Positions 9,309 to 16,709 of a stretch of 64,000 nt of DNA are shown piece by piece (within the stretch, counting starts at the first letter, position 1; every line of letters begins with the position of its first letter). Made by a program: the position numbers and the translations under genes. Source of the DNA: Streptomyces sp. NBC_01549. GTDB lineage: Bacteria; Actinomycetota; Actinomycetes; Streptomycetales; Streptomycetaceae. The stretch covers positions 806,001-870,000 of the forward strand of contig NZ_JAPEPW010000002.1 of NCBI RefSeq assembly GCF_026339955.1, in the 5' to 3' direction. A model generated the notes under the pieces. The model saw only the letters and a program-made list of their open reading frames with translations. It was not told where the DNA came from and did no database searches.

Positions 9309-9453
9309 AGCAAGATCAAGAAATCATGTTGATGATCTGCACGCCCTAGGCGGCGTAGACCACCCCTGGCCGCCGTAGCGAGTTCCTGCCATCACCCACG
9401 ACGGCCAGGGCTTGGCTCTCTGCGGTCTGCGCGCCTGAGAGGGCGCGAACGAG

Positions 9454-10182
9454 TCAGGAGAGCCAGTCGGCGTAGTGGGTGGGGGCGAGGTGGGCGTTCT
9501 TGTCGGTGAGGACGTCGCCCTTGACGACGGCGAACATGCCGGCGGTGGGGTCGGTGACGACGGTGCGGCTGTCGCCCTTGTGGGACAGGGTGATCCGGCC
9601 CAGCTCGTCCAGGGGGAAGATCTCGGGGCCGGCGATGTTGCGGATGCCGTTCAGCGGGGCGCCCACGGCGACCTCCGCCACCGCGCTGGCCACGTCCTTG
9701 GAGGCGATCGGCTGGATCGGCGTGGCGGGCAGCCGGACGGTGTCGCCGTCGGCGGTCCAGGACAGGACGGCGTCGATGAACTCCATGAACTGCGTCGCCC
9801 GGACGATCGAGTAGGGGATCGGCCCGGCCGCGAGGATGTTCTCCTGGAGCGCCTTGGCCCGGTAGTAGTCCAGCTCCGGCACCTGGTCCGTGCCGACGAT
9901 CGAGAGGATGACGAAGTGGCCGGCGCCGCCCTTGTGGGCCGCGGCCAGAAGGTTGTCCATCGAGGTCTGGAAGAAGGCCGGGGAGGCTTCGTCGAAGGTC
10001 GGGGAGTTCGTCAGGTTGACGACGACGTCGGCTCCCGCCACCGCCTTGTCCAGTCCCTGGCCGCTGATGATGTCGACTCCGGTGGACTGCGAGTGCGGTA
10101 CCGCCTCGTGCCCGGCGGCGTTCAGATCCTTGACGACCTGCGACCCGATCAGTCCGGTACCGCCGATGACTGCGAACTTCAT
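9454..10182 (-). CDS. NmrA-like NAD(P)-binding oxidoreductase
   Basis: The 242-residue protein has the N-terminal Rossmann motif FAVIGGTGLIGSQVV and lacks the classical YxxxK pair of active short-chain dehydrogenases; VPELDYYRAKALQENIL takes that place, as in NmrA/atypical SDR proteins that sense or use NAD(P). I start it at ATG 10182 because the fold begins there; an upstream ATG at 10221 would add residues overlapping operator DNA. It is divergent from the Rrf2 regulator, with half-sites TGTCCGA in between. In Streptomyces venezuelae the equivalent gene is the main target of RsrR, which supports a redox role. Confidence 0.85.
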   Translation of the reverse strand: MKFAVIGGTGLIGSQVVKDLNAAGHEAVPHSQSTGVDIISGQGLDKAVAGADVVVNLTNSPTFDEASPAFFQTSMDNLLAAAHKGGAGHFVILSIVGTDQVPELDYYRAKALQENILAAGPIPYSIVRATQFMEFIDAVLSWTADGDTVRLPATPIQPIASKDVASAVAEVAVGAPLNGIRNIAGPEIFPLDELGRITLSHKGDSRTVVTDPTAGMFAVVKGDVLTDKNAHLAPTHYADWLS

Positions 10183-10204
10183 GACATGCCTTTCGTCGGG
10201 ACTA

Positions 10205-10301
10205 TGTCCGAAATGCGACACATGGGCCCCACATGGGCGGGGTGTGCGCCAAACTCGGACACATTCTGTCCGAGAATATACATGGATACAAGTTGTCCGA
10301 G
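10205..10301. promoter_or_regulatory. RsrR-type operator region between divergent genes
   Basis: A perfect inverted repeat CTCGGACA-CATTC-TGTCCGAG lies at 10254-10274, with further single half-sites TGTCCGA at 10205-10211 and TGTCCGAG at 10294-10301. They sit between the oxidoreductase and the Rrf2 gene, so they can control both. The 11-3-11 layout with inverted TCGGACA arms agrees with the class of sites described for RsrR. Confidence 0.75.
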
Positions 10302-10327
10302 TTAAGCGGGCTGACTAAAGTGGTCGA

Positions 10328-10810
10328 GTGAAGATGTCCGGCGGAGTCGAGTGGGCTCTACATTGCTGTGTCGTGCTGACGTCGATCGAGGAGCCCGTCC
10401 CCGCGACCAAGCTGGCGGAACTGCACGATGTCTCGGCGAGCTATCTGGCCAAACAGCTGCAGGCGCTCTCCCGGGCCGGGCTCGTACGCTCGGTCCAGGG
10501 CAAGGCGGGCGGCTACGTACTCACCAGGGAACCTGCCTCGATCACGGTGCTCGATGTGGTCGAAGCGGTCGACGGCCCCGGCCAGGCGTTCACCTGCACG
10601 GAGATCCGCCAGCGGGGCCCGCTGGCCACTCCGGCCGAGTCGTGCACCGCACCTTGCCCGATCGCCCGCGCGATGGCCGGGGCGGACGCGGCCTGGCGAG
10701 AAGCGCTGCGCGCCGTCTCGATCACCGATCTCGTTCAGGACGTCGTCTCCGCCTCCGGCCCTCCCGCGATGGCCCGCATCGGCGCGTGGCTGACCACACC
10801 AGAAGGCTGA
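10328..10810 (+). CDS. rsrR: Rrf2-family [2Fe-2S] redox regulator, RsrR-like
   Basis: This 160-residue protein has the Rrf2 winged helix (KLAELHDVSASYLAKQLQAL, then GLVRSVQGKAGGYVL). Cluster-ligand candidates match RsrR: Glu8, Trp9 and His12 in the start GGVEWALH, and Cys90, Cys106 and Cys110 (FTC...SCTAPC). In RsrR the cluster is held by Glu, His and cysteines, and Trp9 moves when the cluster changes redox state. The start is GTG at 10328. The divergent NmrA-like gene and the TCGGACA repeats complete the known RsrR arrangement. Iron-sulfur binding here is inferred from these residues. Confidence 0.85.
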   Translation: MKMSGGVEWALHCCVVLTSIEEPVPATKLAELHDVSASYLAKQLQALSRAGLVRSVQGKAGGYVLTREPASITVLDVVEAVDGPGQAFTCTEIRQRGPLATPAESCTAPCPIARAMAGADAAWREALRAVSITDLVQDVVSASGPPAMARIGAWLTTPEG

Positions 10811-10868
10811 GGACCCGGCCGACGGGCCGCGCATCGCGTCTACGTCGCGAGCTCGGGTTCCTGCCGAG

Positions 10869-11213
10869 GGTGGCGCGAATCTGATCACGCTCGCCGCGTT
10901 GGCTGTCGAGCAGAACCGGCGGATCGTCCCGGCGGACACGGTCCTCCGCGCTGGTTGGGCCCTGAACAGCAGAGACAAGGGCACCACGGTGGGCTACCGG
11001 TACCGTCCGCAGTACTTCGCCGAGGTCTGAAAACCCGGAGAACCGTCGCGCATCTTCCCTGTCGTCTCCCGCGGCAACCACGGCAAGGCGAGCGACTCCC
11101 ACAGCCAGCTCGCGGACGCTTCGATCTACATAGACGGTGTCCACATCGGCATCCCCGACGAGACACCCGGCCTGATCTTCAGCACACTACTGCCCCTCGA
11201 TGAGTCGCTCACT
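10869..11213 (+). pseudogene. Upstream coding remnant before hypothetical protein
   Basis: The frame of the next gene stays open and protein-like from 11031 to 11213 (text such as ADASIYIDGVHIGIPDETPG) but offers no ATG, GTG or TTG. It is separated by an in-frame TGA at 11028-11030 from another protein-like stretch in the same frame (VEQNRRIVPADTVLRAGW). This looks like one older gene cut by a nonsense codon. The family is not recognised. Confidence 0.4.
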
Positions 11214-11807
11214 GTGCACGCACTGAATGCCGACGGCACAGACGGATGGCTGTCCGGCACGGACACCTTCCCTCTCGGGAACCTGGACGAACGGCTCCGC
11301 GACGAGGCATGGCCCCCAGGCATCCACCCACCAGCCGACGACGGCAAGGCGACGCCCGTGGAACCCGGTGTTCACGTCACCCCTGAACTCTCCGGATGGT
11401 TCCAGCAAGTCCTCGCGCGCACCTCCGCCGCAGGGCTCACCGCCTTCGCCGGCGACGGAAACTCCACCGCCCCGTACCTCACCACGCGCCAGGGAAGCCG
11501 ACGCTTCTCCGCCAGCATCACCCATGCAGCCACCGACAGCGTCCAGGACGCCGCGTACACACCGCTCGGCATCCCGTTCGTTGGCACCGACCATGTCTTC
11601 CGACTCAACGGAACACGCGTGGAGGCATTCTCCGGAGTCCACGCCGACCTCTTCACCCACCTGAGCCGCGGCCACCTGCAGCAATACCGCAGCGATGTCC
11701 ACGCTCTGCGCACCAAGTGGCCTGCGGACACCTGGGACGAGGAGTGGAACGGCCCCGTGTCGATACACCAGGATGGCTCGGTCCTAGCCATGCACCTGTT
11801 GCCCTGA
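11214..11807 (+). CDS. Hypothetical protein, possibly headless
   Basis: The annotated start is GTG 11214, giving 197 residues beginning VHALNADGTDGWLSGTDTF, but protein-like sequence continues upstream without a start codon, so the true N-terminus may be missing. No known domain, signal peptide or membrane segment is seen; the protein is acidic and rich in short loops. A hairpin with ten-base arms follows 36 bases after the stop. It may be the surviving 3' part of a decayed gene. Confidence 0.4.
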   Translation: MHALNADGTDGWLSGTDTFPLGNLDERLRDEAWPPGIHPPADDGKATPVEPGVHVTPELSGWFQQVLARTSAAGLTAFAGDGNSTAPYLTTRQGSRRFSASITHAATDSVQDAAYTPLGIPFVGTDHVFRLNGTRVEAFSGVHADLFTHLSRGHLQQYRSDVHALRTKWPADTWDEEWNGPVSIHQDGSVLAMHLLP

Positions 11808-11842
11808 CCACTCTTCGTGACCGTGGAAAGTCATCGAAGGAG

Positions 11843-11879
11843 CCTCCCCGCCATGCCTCATCGACCACTGGTGGGGAGG
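11843..11879 (+). terminator. Hairpin after hypothetical gene
   Basis: CCTCCCCGCC at 11843-11852 pairs with GGTGGGGAGG at 11870-11879 (one G-T pair) around a 17-base loop. There is no T-run, as is usual for terminators in this type of genome. Confidence 0.45.
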
Positions 11880-13020
11880 TCTCCTGGGGAGAATCTGGGG
11901 AGTGCGGGCGGCGCTGGGGAGAGCGTGGGGATAATCGACTGCGTAGCCGCACAGCAATCTGAAAGATCCAGAGGAGATGGATCAGACCAGGTCAGCGACG
12001 GTTTCAGCGACATCATCGCAGGTCAACGCCACCCGGTAGACAACTTCAAGAAGATCTCTTCGTCGCCCGAGCCTGCCCGTCAGCATGCGTCCACCGAACC
12101 CCGAAAGCCTTCGGTGAGCCCACTGGGCACCATCACGTGCCGAATAGCAGCCCGGCCAGTGCCGCGCACCGACACCTCTTCAGGGCGAGCGCCAGGGCAG
12201 CGAATCAAAACCGCAGCACGACAACAGCGATATCCCCCAGATTTTGCAGTAACAGTCCGCTCCCGGATACGCAGGCGCGCACTCCAGGCGCGGGACAGGC
12301 GGCTACCCTGCCGTCACTCACCCAACGACGATTGCCATTTCTCGACCCGAACTGCGGGCCGCCGAAGCTGTCGCCCCTCCGGGATGGCACCGAGAATCAG
12401 CTATCCCCAAATAACTGACACAGTTCCGTGTACCTCACGAGACCGGGCCCGCCTGAGGATCGGCGCAGGACAGCTGGACCAGGTCAGGTTCAGCGTGCAC
12501 GCGGACACTGGCGGAGCTTCTGACTACTCGTCAGTAGAGTCAGCAAAAGGTCAGCAAGTGTCTGATCAGAGCTGGTCACCGACGCCGGCACGTGCACGTC
12601 ATGCTCCGGTCCGAGCCGATCACCACGAGGAGCACCCCTCCCCTGGGCCGTTCCTGCCCAGGGACGCCCACCACGTCTCGCGGGTAGCCGCTCCAGGAAC
12701 GCAACCGCGGGGCAACTCACCCGACCCCGCGACTTCACCCTCATCGGCGGGAGTTCGGAGCGGGCAGCGGAGCGCCGTCACAGCCCCCGTGCACTTCCCC
12801 GAAGCAAGTCCCCTCCATCCAGCCGTTCCAGCCGTCTCCGATGTCCTGCCGGGAGCCCCCGCCGCAGTTCACGACGAGGGCTGCTCAGCCATCGAACAGC
12901 AGGTCAGCGCGCTCCCACCGGCACCCATGACCGCTTTCGCCGGCTGCCCGTCGGATCCGCCGCGAACGTCACCATGTGACGACCCAGGCCCCAGTTGGAC
13001 CAGACCAATCCTGTCCGGAT
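11880..13020. other. Long gene-free region
   Basis: More than 1.1 kb without a credible gene on either strand. Codon-position bias is weak, the frames that stay open read as Arg/Pro/Ser-rich text without motifs, and the base composition is more even than in neighbours. A short imperfect repeat (TGACTACT and AGTAGAGTCA near 12521-12545) is the only structure noticed. It may be the scar of deleted genes or carry an unannotated RNA. Confidence 0.45.
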
Positions 13021-13022
13021 CG

Positions 13023-13064
13023 TTGACACGTACGGCACCCGCCGCAATTCTGAGAGCGCTCTCA
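13023..13064 (+). promoter_or_regulatory. Promoter with LacI-type palindrome for glucanase gene
   Basis: A 14-bp perfect palindrome TGAGAGCGCTCTCA lies at 13051-13064. It resembles the GAGCGCTC-core operators of LacI-family sugar repressors such as CebR. A TTGACA -35 box is at 13023-13028 and a weak -10 (AATTCT) at 13046-13051, so the palindrome overlaps the start region. Sugar-responsive repression of the glucanase gene is inferred. Confidence 0.6.
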
Positions 13065-13134
13065 ACGAGAACCGGACGGCTTCACTCCGCCGGAATCCGC
13101 CTCGTTGGAATCCCCCCACCCAAGGAGAGAGCGA

Positions 13135-14331
13135 GTGCCCAGAAGGCTCAAATGGCGTGCCCTGGCGGTGGCTGCGGCCACCGTCACCACGGCGCTTCTC
13201 ACGTTCGGGGCCCCCTCCGACGCGAACGCGGCCGTCCCGACGACGATCCCACTGAAGTTCACGAACAACTCCGGCCGCAGCGAACCCGTTTACATCTACG
13301 ACCTCGGAACGCTCCTCTCGACGGGCCAGCAGGGCTGGGCCGACGCGAACGGCACGTTCCACGCCTGGCCCGCCGGCGGCAATCCGCCGACGCCCGCGCC
13401 CGACGCGTCGATCACGGGACCGGCCAACGGCCAGTCGCTGACGATCCGGATGCCCAAGTTCTCCGGCCGGCTCTACTTCTCCTACGGCCAGAAGCTCGAC
13501 TTCCGACTGACCACCGGCGGCCTGGTGCAGCCGGCCGTGCAGAATCCGAGCGACCCCAACCGCAACATCCTCTTCAACTGGTCCGAGTACACGCTCAACG
13601 ACTCCGGACTGTGGATCAACAGCACCCAGGTCGACATGTTCTCGGCGCCGTACGCCGTCGGGGTCCAACTCGCCGACGGGACCACGAAGAACACCGGGCA
13701 TCTCAAGTCGGGCGGCTACACCGGGTTCTTCAACGCCCTGCGCGGTCAGCCGGGCGGCTGGGCCAATCTGATCCAGACCCGGTCCGACGGCACCGTCCTG
13801 CGGGCGCTGGCTCCCGGCCACGGTATCGAGGCGGGTGCGCTGCCGAGCACCGTCATGGACGACTACGTCAACCGCGTGTGGCAGAAGTACGGTTCGTCGA
13901 CGCTGACGGTGACGCCGTTCACCGACCAGCCGAACACGAAGTACTACGGGCGCGTCTCCGGTGACGTCATGAACTTCACCAACAGCGCCGGAGCGGTCGT
14001 CACCAGCTTCCAGAAGCCCGACTCGGACAGCATCTTCGGCTGCTACAAGCGGCTGGACGCCCCCAACGACCTGGTACGCGGACCCATTTCACGGACCCTG
14101 TGCGCGGGCTTCAACCGCTCGACGCTGCTCACCAACCCCAACCAGCCGGACACCAGCTCGGCGAACTTCTACCAGGACACGGTGACCAACCACTACGCCC
14201 GCAAGATCCACGCGCAGATGGCCGACGGCAAGGCCTACGCGTTCGCCTTCGACGACGTCGGCAACTACGAGTCCCTCGTCCACGACGGCAACCCCCAGCA
14301 GGCGTACGTCACGCTGGACCCGTTCAGCTGA
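13135..14331 (+). CDS. Secreted GH64 beta-1,3-glucanase
   Basis: The 398-residue preprotein starts at GTG 13135, preceded by AAGGAGAG. A basic, alanine-rich signal peptide ends around DANA-AVPTT. The rest matches glycoside hydrolase family 64, which releases laminaripentaose from beta-1,3-glucan such as fungal walls: SGRLYFSYGQKLDF, NWSEYTL and QVDMFSAPYAVG. Glu151 and Asp167 are 16 residues apart, the same spacing as the catalytic pair of the characterised Streptomyces enzyme. There is no carbohydrate-binding module. It overlaps the convergent TetR gene by eight bases at its 3' end. Confidence 0.9.
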   Translation: MPRRLKWRALAVAAATVTTALLTFGAPSDANAAVPTTIPLKFTNNSGRSEPVYIYDLGTLLSTGQQGWADANGTFHAWPAGGNPPTPAPDASITGPANGQSLTIRMPKFSGRLYFSYGQKLDFRLTTGGLVQPAVQNPSDPNRNILFNWSEYTLNDSGLWINSTQVDMFSAPYAVGVQLADGTTKNTGHLKSGGYTGFFNALRGQPGGWANLIQTRSDGTVLRALAPGHGIEAGALPSTVMDDYVNRVWQKYGSSTLTVTPFTDQPNTKYYGRVSGDVMNFTNSAGAVVTSFQKPDSDSIFGCYKRLDAPNDLVRGPISRTLCAGFNRSTLLTNPNQPDTSSANFYQDTVTNHYARKIHAQMADGKAYAFAFDDVGNYESLVHDGNPQQAYVTLDPFS

Positions 14332-15007
14332 CGAATGTCGACGGGCCCTCGTCGGGCACCGGGCTGGTGGTCCGCTTCACGAGGTCGTGCCAGCCGCACT
14401 CCAGGCGTTCGAGTGGCATCCCGCACTGCCGCGTCAGGTGGTGGATCAGGGCGGGTTCCAGGTAGCCCATGAGGGTCTGGGCGAGCAGAACGCTGTCCGC
14501 GCCGGGCACGACCTCGCGCAGGAGCATGGCGACGTGGGTGAAGCGGACGCGGTACGGGGCGTAGCTGAAGCGGCGGGAGGCGTCCGGCTCGGCGGCCATG
14601 TACAGGTCGAGCCGGTCGCGGGTCTCGTGCAGGACCCGGCAGCCGAAGGCGTGCAGACGGTCCACCGGTGACGCGCCCGGACCGAGGGGCGGCGGACCGC
14701 TCAAGAAGGCGGCCTGGAACTGCCGCTCGGTGTGGTCGAGCAGGGCCATCAGCAGGCCGGTGCGGTCGCCGAAGCGTCGGAAGACGGTCCCCTTGCCCAC
14801 CGAGGCCGCGGCGGCGACGGCCTCCATCGTCACATTGGCGACGCCGTGCTCCTCCACCAGGCGGGTGGCGGCCTCCAGCAGCCGGGCGCGGTTGCGTGCG
14901 GCGTCGGCGCGGAGCTGCGGCCCGCCGGGCCCGGCGGTCAGCTCCAGCGGGACGGGTACTCCCGAGGGGTCCTGCCCTCTCGGGAAGGGCGGAAGTGCGG
15001 TGGACAT
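14324..15007 (-). CDS. TetR-family repressor
   Basis: After a Pro/Gly-rich lead, residues about 35-80 hold the TetR helix-turn-helix (RARLLEAATRLVEEHGVANV, then GKGTVFRRFGDRTGLL). I take ATG 15007; a GTG two codons upstream is possible. The gene is divergent from the FMN reductase gene, and a perfect 22-bp inverted repeat lies between them, so it probably represses that gene and itself. An inducing quinone or electrophile would fit the neighbour but is a guess. Confidence 0.87.
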   Translation of the reverse strand: MSTALPPFPRGQDPSGVPVPLELTAGPGGPQLRADAARNRARLLEAATRLVEEHGVANVTMEAVAAAASVGKGTVFRRFGDRTGLLMALLDHTERQFQAAFLSGPPPLGPGASPVDRLHAFGCRVLHETRDRLDLYMAAEPDASRRFSYAPYRVRFTHVAMLLREVVPGADSVLLAQTLMGYLEPALIHHLTRQCGMPLERLECGWHDLVKRTTSPVPDEGPSTFVS

Positions 15008-15080
15008 GAACACAGCGTAACGGCACGCGGGGGCAACTGGACCCTGGTCCGCTTAGCTGCTACAACATTAAACAGACCAT

Positions 15081-15102
15081 GAAGCGGACCTCGGTCCGCT
15101 TC
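15081..15102. promoter_or_regulatory. Operator for TetR / FMN reductase pair
   Basis: GAAGCGGACC-TC-GGTCCGCTTC is a perfect inverted repeat with ten-base arms located 34 bases before the reductase start. A further GGTCCGCTTA half-site lies at about 15048. The location between divergent regulator and enzyme genes supports a TetR operator. Confidence 0.7.
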
Positions 15103-15135
15103 ATTGCCGCTATGTTTCATCCCCGGGAGTTCCCC

Positions 15136-15699
15136 ATGTCCGTACGTATCCTCGCGCTCGTCGGCAGCCTTCGCGCCGGCTCCCACAACCGTCAGCTCGC
15201 GGAGGCGGCCGTCAAGCTCGCCCCCGAGGGCGCGGAGATCGAGCTGTTCGAGGGACTCGCCGAGGTCCCCTTCTACAACGAGGACCTGGACGTCGAGGGC
15301 AAGGTACCGGCCGCCGCCACCGCCCTCCGCGAGGCCGCGGGCCGTGCCGACGCCTTCCTGCTCTTCTCGCCGGAGTACAACGGCACGATCACGGCTGTCC
15401 TGAAGAACGCCATCGACTGGCTGTCGCGCCCCTACGGCGCCAGCGCCTTCACCGGCAAGTCCGCCGCCGTGGTCGGCACCGCGTTCGGTCAGTTCGGTGG
15501 CGTCTGGGCGCAGGACGAGGCCCGCAAGGCCCTGGGCATCGCGGGTGCCACCGTCCTCGAGGACGTCAAGCTCTCCGTTCCCGGCTCCGTGACCCGCTTC
15601 GCCGAGACCCACCCGGTCGACGACGCCGAGGTCGCCGCCCAGCTCACCGAGGTCGTCGCCCGCCTGCACAGCCAGGTCGCCACGCCCAGCGCCTCCTGA
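15136..15699 (+). CDS. NADPH-dependent FMN reductase
   Basis: This 187-residue flavodoxin-like enzyme has the FMN phosphate loop VGSLRAGSHNRQLAE near its N-terminus and the conserved SPEYNGTITAVLKNAIDWLSRP segment that binds the isoalloxazine ring. Enzymes of this type reduce FMN, quinones, chromate or azo dyes with NAD(P)H in the cytosol. The start ATG 15136 follows GGGAG. A TetR gene and its operator lie directly upstream, so expression is probably induced by a toxic substrate. A strong terminator hairpin follows. Confidence 0.9.
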   Translation: MSVRILALVGSLRAGSHNRQLAEAAVKLAPEGAEIELFEGLAEVPFYNEDLDVEGKVPAAATALREAAGRADAFLLFSPEYNGTITAVLKNAIDWLSRPYGASAFTGKSAAVVGTAFGQFGGVWAQDEARKALGIAGATVLEDVKLSVPGSVTRFAETHPVDDAEVAAQLTEVVARLHSQVATPSAS

Positions 15700-15711
15700 C
15701 ACCTTCCTCCC

Positions 15712-15742
15712 AGGGCCGGTCCGGTTCACCCGGACCGGCCCT
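15712..15742 (+). terminator. Terminator of FMN reductase gene
   Basis: AGGGCCGGTCCGG at 15712-15724 pairs perfectly with CCGGACCGGCCCT at 15730-15742 around the loop TTCAC, 13 bases after the stop codon. Confidence 0.75.
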
Positions 15743-15834
15743 CGCGCGTTCCCGGTGCCCGCCACCGCCCCACAACTGTCCCCGTCATGTCAGCGATCTT
15801 GGCGGAACCAAGCCCTCCGGGCCAAGATGCCCGC

Positions 15835-16512
15835 ATGAAGGGTGATCTCTTTTCCAGTGACCACATGGTGCAGCCCGCCGTAGCGCCGGGCATGACCATC
15901 CAGAACGCCAAGTCGATCAAGTACGCCGTCAACGGCGACATGCTCGCGCGCCAGGGGGCGATGATCGCCTACCGGGGCAATCTGCAGTTCGAGCGCAAGG
16001 GCCAGGGCGTGGGTGGCATGCTCAAGCGGGCGGTCACCGGCGAGGGACTGCCCTTGATGACGGTGCGCGGGCAGGGCGAGGCCTGGTTCGCGCACGAGGC
16101 GCAGAACTGTTTCCTCATCGACATCGAGCCGGGTGACGTGTTCACCGTCAACGGGCGCAACGTCCTGTGCTTCGACTCCACGCTGGCGTACGAGATAAAG
16201 ACCGTGAAGGGCGCGGGCATCACCGGCGGCGGCCTGTTCAACAGCGTCTTCACGGGCCACGGCAGACTCGGGCTGATCTGTGAGGGCAACCCGCTGGTCA
16301 TCCCCGTCTCGCCGCAGCAGCCGGTGTACGTCGACACGGACGCGGTCGTCGGCTGGACCGCGCAGCTCCACACCTCACTGCACCGCTCCCAGTCGATCGG
16401 CTCGATGATCCGCGGCGGCTCGGGCGAGGCCGTGCAGCTGAAGCTGGAGGGCGACGGCGTGGTCGTCGTACGGCCGAGTGAGGCGACTCCGCAGAAGGCA
16501 CAGCAGCACTGA
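15835..16512 (+). CDS. AIM24-family protein
   Basis: The 225-residue protein belongs to the AIM24 family (TRAP-like beta-barrel fold): MLARQGAMIAYRGNLQFE, GLPLMTVRGQGEAWFA and the glycine-rich VKGAGITGGGLFNS are typical. Bacterial members are of unknown function; the yeast namesake acts in mitochondria. ATG 15835 is used because the conserved part begins a few residues later. The gene converges on the M4 protease gene, and the space between them is filled with a nested inverted repeat. Confidence 0.85.
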   Translation: MKGDLFSSDHMVQPAVAPGMTIQNAKSIKYAVNGDMLARQGAMIAYRGNLQFERKGQGVGGMLKRAVTGEGLPLMTVRGQGEAWFAHEAQNCFLIDIEPGDVFTVNGRNVLCFDSTLAYEIKTVKGAGITGGGLFNSVFTGHGRLGLICEGNPLVIPVSPQQPVYVDTDAVVGWTAQLHTSLHRSQSIGSMIRGGSGEAVQLKLEGDGVVVVRPSEATPQKAQQH

Positions 16513-16522
16513 CGCCGGGGGA

Positions 16523-16697
16523 ACGGCGAAAGGGCCCCGCCCGGCGGATGCTGTTGGCGAGTCCGCCGGGGACACCCGCCTCGGGAACCGTGAACACTTA
16601 AGCGGTTAAGTGTTCACGGTATCTGGCACCCACAAGGTCGGACCGACATCACCGAATGGACTCGCCAACAGCGCCCCGGCGGCGGGGCCCCTTCTTC
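16523..16697. repeat. Nested inverted repeat between convergent genes
   Basis: The inner part, 16587-16620, is a perfect hairpin with 15-base arms (ACCGTGAACACTTAA, loop GCGG). It is framed by outer arms of which GCTGTTGGCGAGTCC (16550-16564) pairs perfectly with GGACTCGCCAACAGC (16658-16672). Beyond these the arms continue as GGGCCCCGCC and GGCGGGGCCCC. The spacers between inner and outer arms differ (about 22 and 37 bases). Part of the left arm recurs near 44446-44496. It could be a bidirectional terminator or a small mobile repeat. Confidence 0.8.
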
Positions 16698-16709
16698 TCG
16701 TGCTGTCCG

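Noticed and set aside
11817..13964. Very long plus-strand frame (715 codons)
   Set aside because: The first two thirds lack motifs and coding bias, and the last third is the glucanase gene read in the wrong frame.
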